DNA of 64,000 bases from Micromonospora sp. CP22 (lineage in GTDB: Bacteria > Actinomycetota > Actinomycetes > Mycobacteriales > Micromonosporaceae), in the NCBI RefSeq assembly GCF_009712475.1, contig NZ_VCJO01000007.1:1-64000 (forward strand). The letters run 5' to 3'. Below are positions 22,055 through 29,843 of this stretch, piece by piece. Each line of letters opens with the position of its first letter. Positions within the stretch are counted from its first letter, which is position 1. Under the pieces are notes generated by a model that had not been told where the DNA came from, searched no databases, and was given only the letters and a program-made list of their open reading frames with translations. A program made the translations under genes and the position numbers.

Positions 22055-24366
22055 GGCTGCTGCGGGCGACCGTGGTGCCGGTGACGCTGGTCGTGATGAT
22101 CGCGCTGGCCGGTGTGGTGCTCGGTCGGGTGTACGCGGGGTCGCTGCTGACCATGCTGGTGGCGGGCGCGGCGGTCGGGTCGGTGGCGGTCAGTGTGGTG
22201 ACCCGTCGGTTGCCGTCCTGGCTGGTGGCGCCGGTGTCGGTGCTGGCCATGTTCGGGTGGACGGTGGTGAGCCTGCGGGTGGCTGCCACGCAGGCGCAGG
22301 TGCCCGGCGGGTTCGTCGAGGTGGCCGGTGACGCCGCCCGCAACGCCATCCCCCGGCTGCTGACCGCGATGATCCCGGTGGAGCCGACGCCGGACACGAT
22401 CCTGCTGCCGGTGGTCGCCGCCTGGCTGGCCGGGTTGGCCGCTTCGGAGGTGGCGCTGCGCGCCGGGCGGGTGTTGCTGGGTTACCTGCCGCCGGTGCTG
22501 CTCCACGTCGGCGCGGTGTACGTGGTCGGGCCGAACGCCGAGCCGGCGATCGGTGCGACGGTGGCGCTGGTGGTGGCGGCGGCGCTCGGGTTGGCGGTGC
22601 CGTCGCGGGCAGCGGGCGACGATCCGGTCGACGGGCTCGATCCGACGGCGCGTTCCGGGGTACGCGCCCGGCTGGCGGTCGCCTCGGCCGCCGGTACGGC
22701 CGTGGTGGTGGCGTTGGCGGCGCTGCTCGGCCCGGCGGTGGCCGCCCTGGTGGATTCCCGGCCGGTGGATCCGCGCCGTTACGTGGAGCCGCCGCAGGTG
22801 GAGACGCTGGACGAGAATCCGCTGATCCGGATCTCCGGTTGGGCGCTGAACCCGGAGCAGCAGCTGTTCCAGGTGGCGACCGAGCGCCCCGATGCCCCTG
22901 ACTCGACGGCCCCGGCCGACGGGCCGCCGGGTTCGGCGGCGGGCGGCGGCGGGGTGCGGATCCGCCTGGCGGTGCTCAGCGACTACGACGGGGTCACCTG
23001 GCGGGTGGGCGCGACCTACCGCAACGCGGGCCGGATCCTGCCCGCCGCCGAACCGGCCCCGTACGCCACTGTCGAGACCGTCCGGCAGGAGATCACCGTC
23101 GGTGATCTCAGTGGGCGGTTGCTGCCCGCGGTCCCCACCCCGCGTGAGGTCAGCGGTGCCCGGGTCGCCTACGACCCGGGCACCGGCACCCTGATCCGTC
23201 CCGACGGTCTCGTCCCGGGTTTGCGCTACACGGTGACCTCGGCTCGGGAGCGTCCGGACGTCAACCTGCTGGCCACCGCCAGCACCCCGGCCGGTGACGC
23301 GGTGGCCCGGGTGCTGCACGTCCCGGACGGCGCGCCCGAACAGTTGCGGCGGCTCGCCACGCAGTTGGCTGAGGAGAACGGCGCCCCGTACGCGAGGGCG
23401 GCGGCGATCGAGCAGTGGCTGGCGGAGCACTACCGGCTGGTCGCCGACGCGCCGAGTGGCCACGCCTACCCGAACCTGGCGTTCTTCCTGTTCGGCCCGC
23501 GTAACGGTGGTGGCCAACGTGGCACGTCCGAGCAGTTCGCGGCGTCGTTCGCGGTGCTGGGTCGGCTCGCCGGGCTGCCGACCCGGGTGGTGGTCGGGTT
23601 CGCCGCTGCCGAGTCGGGTCCGGTGCGGGCCGCCGACGCGTACGCCTGGCCGGAGGTGCTTTTCGACGGCCTCGGCTGGGTGGCGTTCGACCCGTTGCCC
23701 CGACCGGACGACGAACCGCGACCGGTGGAGGAGGATTTCCGTCCCAAGCCGGAGGATCCGCCGCCGTCGGAGCAGCCGGAGCCCACCCTGGAGCCGACCG
23801 CCTCGCCACCGGCACCGGCCGCTGCCGGTGATGCGGCGGACTCCGGAGGCGTACCGGTGCCGGTGCTGGCCGGTGGTGCCGCTGGTGGCCTGCTGCTCCT
23901 GGTCGGGGCGGCGCTGGTGGTCCTCGCCGGGCTACGTCGGGCTCGGACCCGGGCCCGGCTGCACCGGGGTGATCCCGCGCAGCGCATCGCCGGTGCCTGG
24001 CGGGAGCTGACCGACGCGCTGCGGCTGGCCGGCCGACCAGTAGCCGCCGACCTGTCCGCCAGCGAGGTCGCCACGGTGGCCCACCACGCTTTGACCGAAG
24101 CGTTCGACCGGAGCACCACCACCGCCGAGGCTGGCGGTGGCGGTGGCGGTGGCGGTGACGGGCCGGTGGCGGCGCACCGGGCGGTCGACGACCTGGCCCG
24201 GTTGATCAACCAGGTCGGCTTCGCACCGGGGGCGGCCACCGTGGAGCAGGCCGGGGCAGCCGCCGAGGCGGCCACCACCTACAGCGGGGCGCTACGTGCC
24301 GCCCGCTCCCGCTGGCGGCGGGTCCTCTGGTCCGTGCACCCGGGCCCCCTGCGCTGGCCCCACTGA
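22051..24366 (+). CDS. TgpA-like membrane protein with transglutaminase-like domain, catalytic residues apparently substituted
   Basis: About 771 aa from GTG 22051 (overlap with DUF58). Several N-terminal membrane helices (residues ~1-240), an extracellular transglutaminase-like core (~420-550), a Pro-rich stretch, another TM (~AGGAAGGLLLLVGAALVVLAGL) and a cytoplasmic DUF4129-like tail. In the core the usual GxCEQF nucleophile block reads GTSEQF (Ser493 where Cys is expected) and the usual H-A-W block reads AYAWPE (Tyr531 where His is expected). The Asp in FDP (D547) remains. So the enzyme may be non-catalytic and act as a binding scaffold. The family assignment is firm; loss of activity is inferred. 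Confidence 0.8.
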   Translation: MRLLRATVVPVTLVVMIALAGVVLGRVYAGSLLTMLVAGAAVGSVAVSVVTRRLPSWLVAPVSVLAMFGWTVVSLRVAATQAQVPGGFVEVAGDAARNAIPRLLTAMIPVEPTPDTILLPVVAAWLAGLAASEVALRAGRVLLGYLPPVLLHVGAVYVVGPNAEPAIGATVALVVAAALGLAVPSRAAGDDPVDGLDPTARSGVRARLAVASAAGTAVVVALAALLGPAVAALVDSRPVDPRRYVEPPQVETLDENPLIRISGWALNPEQQLFQVATERPDAPDSTAPADGPPGSAAGGGGVRIRLAVLSDYDGVTWRVGATYRNAGRILPAAEPAPYATVETVRQEITVGDLSGRLLPAVPTPREVSGARVAYDPGTGTLIRPDGLVPGLRYTVTSARERPDVNLLATASTPAGDAVARVLHVPDGAPEQLRRLATQLAEENGAPYARAAAIEQWLAEHYRLVADAPSGHAYPNLAFFLFGPRNGGGQRGTSEQFAASFAVLGRLAGLPTRVVVGFAAAESGPVRAADAYAWPEVLFDGLGWVAFDPLPRPDDEPRPVEEDFRPKPEDPPPSEQPEPTLEPTASPPAPAAAGDAADSGGVPVPVLAGGAAGGLLLLVGAALVVLAGLRRARTRARLHRGDPAQRIAGAWRELTDALRLAGRPVAADLSASEVATVAHHALTEAFDRSTTTAEAGGGGGGGGDGPVAAHRAVDDLARLINQVGFAPGAATVEQAGAAAEAATTYSGALRAARSRWRRVLWSVHPGPLRWPH

Positions 24367-24368
24367 CG

Positions 24369-25163
24369 CTAGGCGGTGGTCAGGCGGCGGATGAGTTTGC
24401 GGAGGCCGGACTGCCAGCCGTCGGGGTCCTCGGCACGGCGGCGGGCGTAGTCGGCGACCTCGGGGTGCGGCAGGATCAGGAACCGTTCCTCCGCCATCCC
24501 GGCCACCGCCGCCGCAGCCACGTCGTCGGGGCTCAGCACGGTGCCGGAGGCCGCGATGACCCGGGCGCCCAGGTGCCCGGCGGCCAGCCCGTCGGCCAGC
24601 ATCGGGGTGTCGACGCCTTGCGGGCACAGCGCGCTGACCCGGATCCCCCGGTCGCGGTAGGTGACCGACAGCCATTCGGCGAAGCCCACCGCGGCGTGTT
24701 TGGTGGTCGTGTAGGCGGCGTCCCCGACGGCGGTCAGCACGCCCGCCGCCGAGCAGGTGTGCAGCAGGTAGCCACTGCCCCGGTCGAGCATCGCCGGTAG
24801 CACCGCGCGGGCGGCGTAGACGTGGGCGAGCACGTTGACCCGCCAGGCCCGGTCCCAACCGGCGTCGTCGACCTCCACTCCCCCGCCGGTGGTCACCCCG
24901 GCGTTGGCGCAGAACACGTCGATCCGGCCGTGGCGGCGTTCGGTGTCGGCGACCAGGTCGCGTACCTGTTTTTCGTCGGTGACGTCGACCGCGACCCCAC
25001 GGGCCGACGGGCCCACCTCTGCGGCGACCGCCTCGGCGGCGGCGCCGTCCAGGTCGGCCAGGATCACCGCCGCCGCCCCCTCGGCGACGAACCGTCGGGC
25101 CAGCGCCGCGCCGATGCCTCCGGCCCCGCCGGTGATCACCGCTACCCGGTCGGTGAGGTTCAC
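24369..25163 (-). CDS. Short-chain dehydrogenase/reductase
   Basis: A 264-aa classical SDR. The cofactor motif is TGGAGGIG (~residues 11-18), the structural motif is CANAGV, and the catalytic Ser-Tyr-Lys are in TCSAAG and YTTTKHA. The start GTG 25163 overlaps the stop of the upstream LLM oxidoreductase (GTGA), showing co-translation. An Asp after the second strand (LADLDG) suggests preference for NAD(H). The substrate is unknown; the partner suggests oxidation and reduction of a lipid-like or secondary-metabolite alcohol. It converges with the transglutaminase-like gene with almost no gap. Confidence 0.88.
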   Translation of the reverse strand: MNLTDRVAVITGGAGGIGAALARRFVAEGAAAVILADLDGAAAEAVAAEVGPSARGVAVDVTDEKQVRDLVADTERRHGRIDVFCANAGVTTGGGVEVDDAGWDRAWRVNVLAHVYAARAVLPAMLDRGSGYLLHTCSAAGVLTAVGDAAYTTTKHAAVGFAEWLSVTYRDRGIRVSALCPQGVDTPMLADGLAAGHLGARVIAASGTVLSPDDVAAAAVAGMAEERFLILPHPEVADYARRRAEDPDGWQSGLRKLIRRLTTA

Positions 25164-26158
25164 GCCGCCTCCTTCGCGTCCAGCCCGAGCCGGGCGATCA
25201 GCGTGGCCAGGGCCACCGGGTCGGCGGCGGTGAGCTCCGGGGTCGGCAGCAGCGCCAGGATGGGCACGTCCACCCCGGCGTCGGCGTAGCGCCTCGCCTG
25301 GTCGCGGCACTGCTCGGGCGAGCCGTGCAGGATCAGCGCGTCGACCACCTCGTCCGGGATCGCGGCCAGGGCACCGCGCCGGTCCCCGGCCGCCCACGCC
25401 GACCACATGTCGGCCAGGGCCTCCTGCCGACCGAGCCAGCGGTGGAACTCCGCGTACGCGGGCACGGTCAGATAGCTGGTGATCATCCGGCGGCCGAGGG
25501 CGCGGGCGTACGCGGCGTCCTCGGTGGGGCAGACGAAGATCCGGGCGGACACCTCGAACTGCTCGTGCCGCTGCCCCAGCTCGGCCATCGCCCGGGGTAC
25601 GTCGGTGGCGGCGAGCCAGTTGAGGATGACTCCGTCGGCCTCGGCGGCGGCCAGCCGCAGCATGCCGGGCCGCAACGCGGCCAGCACCAGCGACGGCGGC
25701 ACCGCCGGGGGGCGTTCCAGGGTGAACCGGCGTACGGCGAAGGTGTCGAAGGCGCCGTCGACGGTCTCGCCGCGCAGCGCCGACCGCAGGAAGCGCAGCA
25801 CGTCACGGGTGCGCTTGAACGGTTCGGTGAACTCGACGGCGTTCCAGTCGGAGACCACCACCGGCGACGACGCGCCGATGCCGAGGGCGAACCGGCCGGG
25901 GGCGATGTCGGCGAGCGCGGCGGCGCTCATCGCCAGCAGACCGGGCCCTCGGGTGAAGGCCGGTGTGATCGCGGTTCCCAGCCGCAGTCCGGGCTGCCAG
26001 GCAGCGGCCAGCGTCAGCGGGGTGAACGCGTCGTACCCGTTGACCTCGGAGGACCACACGTCGGTGTAACCGGCGTCGGCGAGGGCCGCGTACACCGCGG
26101 CGTGGTCAGCGAGCGGGATTCCGCTCAACGGCACCGTCATTGCCCATCGCGTCGTCAT
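25160..26158 (-). CDS. LLM-class (luciferase-like) F420-type oxidoreductase
   Basis: A 332-aa protein with the luciferase-like TIM-barrel pattern: MTVPLSGIPLADHAAVYAALADAGYTDVWSSE, then GTAITPAFTRGPGLLAMSAAALADIAPGRFALGIGASSPVVV. This matches F420-dependent LLM oxidoreductases of actinobacteria. I chose ATG 26158 (MTTRWAM). It is the first gene of a two-gene operon with the SDR and is divergent from the DUF1028 gene. Cofactor F420 rather than FMN is inferred from family and lineage. Confidence 0.85.
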   Translation of the reverse strand: MTTRWAMTVPLSGIPLADHAAVYAALADAGYTDVWSSEVNGYDAFTPLTLAAAWQPGLRLGTAITPAFTRGPGLLAMSAAALADIAPGRFALGIGASSPVVVSDWNAVEFTEPFKRTRDVLRFLRSALRGETVDGAFDTFAVRRFTLERPPAVPPSLVLAALRPGMLRLAAAEADGVILNWLAATDVPRAMAELGQRHEQFEVSARIFVCPTEDAAYARALGRRMITSYLTVPAYAEFHRWLGRQEALADMWSAWAAGDRRGALAAIPDEVVDALILHGSPEQCRDQARRYADAGVDVPILALLPTPELTAADPVALATLIARLGLDAKEAA

Positions 26159-26289
26159 CGGTCGATGGTGCCCGCCGTCGACGTCGTCGGGCAAGGTCAC
26201 GGCACGGTCGTCGGGAAAGATCACTGGCTCTCGTCGGGGCCGGTCACGGCGGCGGCAGCGGGGCCGTCACCAGCGCTAACCTTCCAGGC

Positions 26290-27153
26290 GTGACGTTCTC
26301 GCTCGTGGCCCGCTCCGACGACGGTCGGCTGCACGGTGTCGTCGTGGCCAGCCGTTTCCTGGCCGCCGGTGCCCTGGTGCCGGCGGCGGCGGCCGACGTC
26401 GGCGCGCTCGCCACCCAGGCGCACGTGAACCTGGCCTACCGACCGCAGGGGCTGGCGTTGCTGCGGACCGGTGTCTCCGCCGCCGGGGTGGTCGCCGGCC
26501 TGGTCGCCGCCGACCCGGAGCGCGATCACCGGCAGCTTGGTGTGGTGGCCGCCACCGGGCCGGGTGCCACCTGGACCGGGGAGCACTGCCGGGGTTGGGC
26601 CGGTGGGCAGGCCGGTGACGGCTGGGCGGCGCAGGGGAACATCCTCACCGGTCCGGAGGTCGTCGACGCGTTGCGTGACGCCTGGCTGGCCGGCACCGAC
26701 CTAGGGTTCCCGCAGCGGCTGCTCGCGGCGTTGCGGGCCGGTGAGGCGGCCGGCGGTGACCGGCGCGGCCGGCAGAGCGCCGGGCTGCTGGTGGTGCGCC
26801 GAGGCGGCGGGTACGGCGGCACCGGTGACGTCATGATCGACCTGCGGGTCGACGACCACCCCGACCCGATCACCGAACTCGACCGGCTGCTCTCGGTGCA
26901 CACCCTGCTGTTCAGCCGACCCGACCCGGCCACCCTGCTGGAGCTGACCGGCGCGTTGGCCGCCGAGGTCGCCGGCCTGTTGACCGCGCTCGGTCATCCG
27001 GCCGACCCGGCGGAGCCCGAGGACGCGTTGGTCGACTGGGCCGGGCTGGAGAACCTGGAGGAGCGGCTGGCGCCCGGCCGGATCGACCCGGTGGTCCTGG
27101 CCCGGCTGCGGTCCGCCGCCCCGCACGTGCCGGCACCCCGCACCGCCGTCTGA
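26290..27153 (+). CDS. DUF1028 domain-containing protein
   Basis: A 287-aa protein starting at GTG 26290 (MTFSLVARSDDGRLHGVVVA). It carries the DUF1028 pattern with ATQAHVNLAYRPQGLALLRTG and WAAQGNILTGPEVVDAL, an Ntn-hydrolase-like fold family of unknown activity. There is no ribosome binding site, and a TAACCT -10-like hexamer at 26277-26282 places transcription start at the GTG, so the mRNA is probably leaderless. Divergent from the LLM-SDR pair. The C-terminal ~80 residues are variable. Confidence 0.8.
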   Translation: MTFSLVARSDDGRLHGVVVASRFLAAGALVPAAAADVGALATQAHVNLAYRPQGLALLRTGVSAAGVVAGLVAADPERDHRQLGVVAATGPGATWTGEHCRGWAGGQAGDGWAAQGNILTGPEVVDALRDAWLAGTDLGFPQRLLAALRAGEAAGGDRRGRQSAGLLVVRRGGGYGGTGDVMIDLRVDDHPDPITELDRLLSVHTLLFSRPDPATLLELTGALAAEVAGLLTALGHPADPAEPEDALVDWAGLENLEERLAPGRIDPVVLARLRSAAPHVPAPRTAV

Positions 27154-27181
27154 CTCGGGGACCGGGTCGCTGCGGGTGGCG

Positions 27182-27883
27182 TCAGCCGCTGAAGGAGAGC
27201 AGGCGGATGCCGGCGGCGTCGAGGGCGTCCTGCTCGGCTCGGCTGCGTGGGCTGCGGCCGGTGGCCTTGCGGATCAGGGTCAGTCGGTCCCAGTGGAGGT
27301 CCGCCGGGAGTGCCTGCCCGCCGGTGAGCAGGTCGGCGATCAACCGGGCGGCGGCCGGGGTCAACCATGGTGGCCGCTCCAGCGCTTCGGCCAGGTCCAG
27401 GCCGTGCACCCCGACCTCCACCACCCGGGTACGCAGGAACTCCGTCACCGTCATCGCGTCACCGTGCCGGGTGCGGACCACCCGGTCGGCGGGGTGGGCG
27501 TCGACCGCGCTGAGGGTGGCCCGCCAGGCCCGGTCGAAGTCAGCGTCGAGCACCGTGCCGGGCCGGGTGGGCGGCGCGGCGTCGCGGTGTCGGGCGGCCT
27601 CGGACTGGGCGGACTCGATCCGGTCGGCGTCCACCTGCCGGGTGAACTTCGCCGCGCCGAAGTAGCCGGCGGCGTCGACCTGGGCGGGGCCGGGCGGCGT
27701 GTCGCCGAGCATGTCGGCCAGCCGGGCGACTCCGGTGCGGATGTGGGCCAGCAGGTCGGCCGCCGTCCACGGCGTGCAGCGGGTCGGACGGTCCAGGTCC
27801 GCCCGGTCGAGGGTACGCAGCACCGTGCCGAGCCGGTCGCACTCGTCGTGGAACGCCGCCCGTACGGCGATCAGTTGGTTCAT
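27182..27883 (-). CDS. Maleylpyruvate isomerase family mycothiol-dependent enzyme
   Basis: A 233-aa DinB-like four-helix protein of the MDMPI family: N-terminal helix with DRPTRCTPWTAADLLAHIRTGVARL, and TVTEFLRTRVVEVGVHGLDLAEAL carrying the conserved His and Glu that, with the His in the N-terminal helix, bind a divalent metal. Family members use mycothiol to isomerise or conjugate substrates. ATG 27883 overlaps the stop of the upstream PAP2 gene (ATGA). The particular substrate cannot be told. Confidence 0.8.
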   Translation of the reverse strand: MNQLIAVRAAFHDECDRLGTVLRTLDRADLDRPTRCTPWTAADLLAHIRTGVARLADMLGDTPPGPAQVDAAGYFGAAKFTRQVDADRIESAQSEAARHRDAAPPTRPGTVLDADFDRAWRATLSAVDAHPADRVVRTRHGDAMTVTEFLRTRVVEVGVHGLDLAEALERPPWLTPAAARLIADLLTGGQALPADLHWDRLTLIRKATGRSPRSRAEQDALDAAGIRLLSFSG

Positions 27884-28767
27884 CCCTTGTAGCGGGGGAC
27901 GAGACGGTGCACGGCGGTGAGGACCAGCGCCATCACCACCGCCATGGTGCCGGCGATGCCGGCGGCGCTGCCCGCGTACCCGACGAACAGCGGTCGGCGG
28001 GACAGGTCCGTCACCGGGGTGGACCGCACCCCCATCAACCACCACAGGGCCAGGGCACAGCCGACGACGGCCAGCAGCCCGACCACGCCCAGCAGCAGGG
28101 CGGTGAGCCGGTGCGCGTCGCCGGGGGCGACCTCCGCCCGTTCCCGTTGGGTGATCAGCAGCAGCAGACCGGCCAGCGCCGCCCAGATGCCGACCACCAG
28201 AAACGCGGCGACCGCGTCACTGGGCCGGTGCCAGCCCGCCGACAGGGTCGCCACTCCGGCGGCGGCGGCGTACCCGGCGCCGATCACGGCGGCCACCGCC
28301 CGTGCCTTCGGCGGCAGCACCAGCACCAGGGCCACCGCCACCGAACCGGCGACGGTGGTGTGCCCGCTGGGCAGGCTGTTTCCGACGTACGCCCGCTCCA
28401 GGTCGATGCCGTAGTCGGGGCGACCCAACCCGTACTTGAGCAGTTGGGTGGTGACGTTGGCGCCTGCGATCAGCAGGGTCGCCGCCACGGCCAGGGCGAC
28501 CCGACCTCGGATCAGCGCGATGAACCCGATCGTCACGGTGGCTGCCAGCAGGGACACCACCGACATGGCGTTGAGGAGCCGGTCGACCGGTTCCTCGATG
28601 TGGTCGCGGCCGATCCGGTTGCCGGTGAGGGCGACCGTGTCGATCCACTGGCCGACCTCCGTGTGGAGGGCGAATCGCCAGACGGCGAGGAAAGCCGCCA
28701 TCTGGATCAGGGCCAGCACGACCAGCCAGACCGCAGTACCACCCCGGGGCGTCACGCGCACTCGCAC
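27880..28767 (-). CDS. PAP2-family membrane phosphatase
   Basis: A 295-aa integral membrane protein with about six helices and the three phosphatase motifs: K-Y-G-L-G-R-P (motif 1), LPSGHTT (motif 2) and SAGWHRPSD (motif 3, with Ala in place of the usual Arg after Ser). Such proteins dephosphorylate lipid phosphates such as undecaprenyl pyrophosphate or phosphatidic acid. It starts at GTG 28767 and is coupled to the mycothiol-dependent enzyme downstream. The changed motif-3 residue lowers certainty about activity. Confidence 0.85.
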   Translation of the reverse strand: MRVRVTPRGGTAVWLVVLALIQMAAFLAVWRFALHTEVGQWIDTVALTGNRIGRDHIEEPVDRLLNAMSVVSLLAATVTIGFIALIRGRVALAVAATLLIAGANVTTQLLKYGLGRPDYGIDLERAYVGNSLPSGHTTVAGSVAVALVLVLPPKARAVAAVIGAGYAAAAGVATLSAGWHRPSDAVAAFLVVGIWAALAGLLLLITQRERAEVAPGDAHRLTALLLGVVGLLAVVGCALALWWLMGVRSTPVTDLSRRPLFVGYAGSAAGIAGTMAVVMALVLTAVHRLVPRYKG

Positions 28768-28850
28768 AACTTAGCGGCACCCGCCGGGCATCCGAGCGGT
28801 GGCCTGCCCGTGGCGTGGCGATAGGTTGGCCGCAGGTGAAGGAGGATCTG

Positions 28851-29564
28851 GTGACCGGTACGTCGGAGCGGGAGGTGACCGCCCTCGGGCGCTCCGAGTC
28901 GTTGGCCGACCTGCTCGGCGGGCGTCGGGGTGCCGTGGACGCCTCCGTGCCGCCGGTCGCGTTCACGGCGGGCTGGCTGGTCGCCGACCGGTCGGTGCCG
29001 GTCGCGGTGGTGGCGGCCCTGGTGGCCGGGGCGGTGGTGGCCGGTTGGCGGCTGCGTCGCGGTGACCGACCCCGGTCGGTGCTGGTCGGGATGCTCGCGG
29101 TCTGCGTGGCCGCGTTGGTGGTGGTACGCACCGGGCGGGCCGAGGACTTCTTCCTCGTGCAACTGCTGGCCAATGCGGCCAGCGCGTTGGGGTACGCGGT
29201 GAGCATCGTGGTGCGGTGGCCGCTGCTCGGGGTGGTCGTCGGCACGGCGCTTCGACAGCGTGGGCGCTGGCGACGTGACCCGGCGTTGCTGCGGGCGTAC
29301 GGCCGGGCCAGTTGGGTGTGGGCGGGGATCTACCTGCTGCGGGTGGCGGTGTTCCTGCCGCTGTATCTCGGCGGTCATGTGCTCGCCCTGGCCGGGGCCC
29401 GGGTGGGGCTGAGCTGGCCGCTGGTCGCGGCGGCGCTGGCGGTCAGTTGGGCGGTGCTGCGGCGGTCGTTGCCGGCCGGGCATCCGGGGCTGCGTCACCC
29501 GGTGTCGCAGGTCGCACCGGCCGGGCCGACGCCGGATCGGGACGATCCACGGCCGGGACAATAA
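28851..29564 (+). CDS. DUF3159 family membrane protein
   Basis: A 237-aa protein with about five membrane helices (for example VPVAVVAALVAGAVVAGWRL and VLVGMLAVCVAALVVV). The N-terminal SLADLLGGRRGAVDASVPPVAF and ASALGYAVSIVVRWPLLGVVVG blocks are typical of DUF3159 in actinobacteria. GTG 28851 was chosen because AAGGAGG lies 6 bases upstream; earlier in-frame GTGs lack one. Function unknown. Divergent from the PAP2 gene, and followed by a strong hairpin. Confidence 0.82.
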   Translation: MTGTSEREVTALGRSESLADLLGGRRGAVDASVPPVAFTAGWLVADRSVPVAVVAALVAGAVVAGWRLRRGDRPRSVLVGMLAVCVAALVVVRTGRAEDFFLVQLLANAASALGYAVSIVVRWPLLGVVVGTALRQRGRWRRDPALLRAYGRASWVWAGIYLLRVAVFLPLYLGGHVLALAGARVGLSWPLVAAALAVSWAVLRRSLPAGHPGLRHPVSQVAPAGPTPDRDDPRPGQ

Positions 29565-29565
29565 G

Positions 29566-29597
29566 GGAGAGGCCGCCACGGGGGGAGCGGCCTCTCC
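29566..29597 (+). terminator. Intrinsic-type hairpin after DUF3159 gene
   Basis: A perfect 11-bp stem (GGAGAGGCCGC and its complement) with a 10-base loop begins at the stop codon. No T-run follows, as is common in actinomycetes. Confidence 0.75.
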
Positions 29598-29806
29598 GGT
29601 GATGTACGTTACTCCGTCCCGGGCCGGGTTGTGATCCCGGGGCGGTCACTTTTTTTCGCGATGTGCGCGCCGTGCCCGGCGAGTCGGGGGTGGTGGGGTG
29701 GGCCGACCGCTCCGCTGCGTCGGCCAGAGGGCCGACCCACCCCGGCCTGACCGTGGGTGTCAGGCCGTCAACCGGACCTGCCTCTACCCCCGAGGCCCGA
29801 CCGGTG

Positions 29807-29836
29807 CCTCCGGGTGGGACAGTGCCCACCCGGAGG
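29807..29836 (-). terminator. Hairpin terminator after the GH48 gene
   Basis: A perfect 12-bp stem CCTCCGGGTGGG / CCCACCCGGAGG with the 6-base loop ACAGTG, placed 7 bases beyond the GH48 stop codon. Confidence 0.8.
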
Positions 29837-29843
29837 AGTTCGT

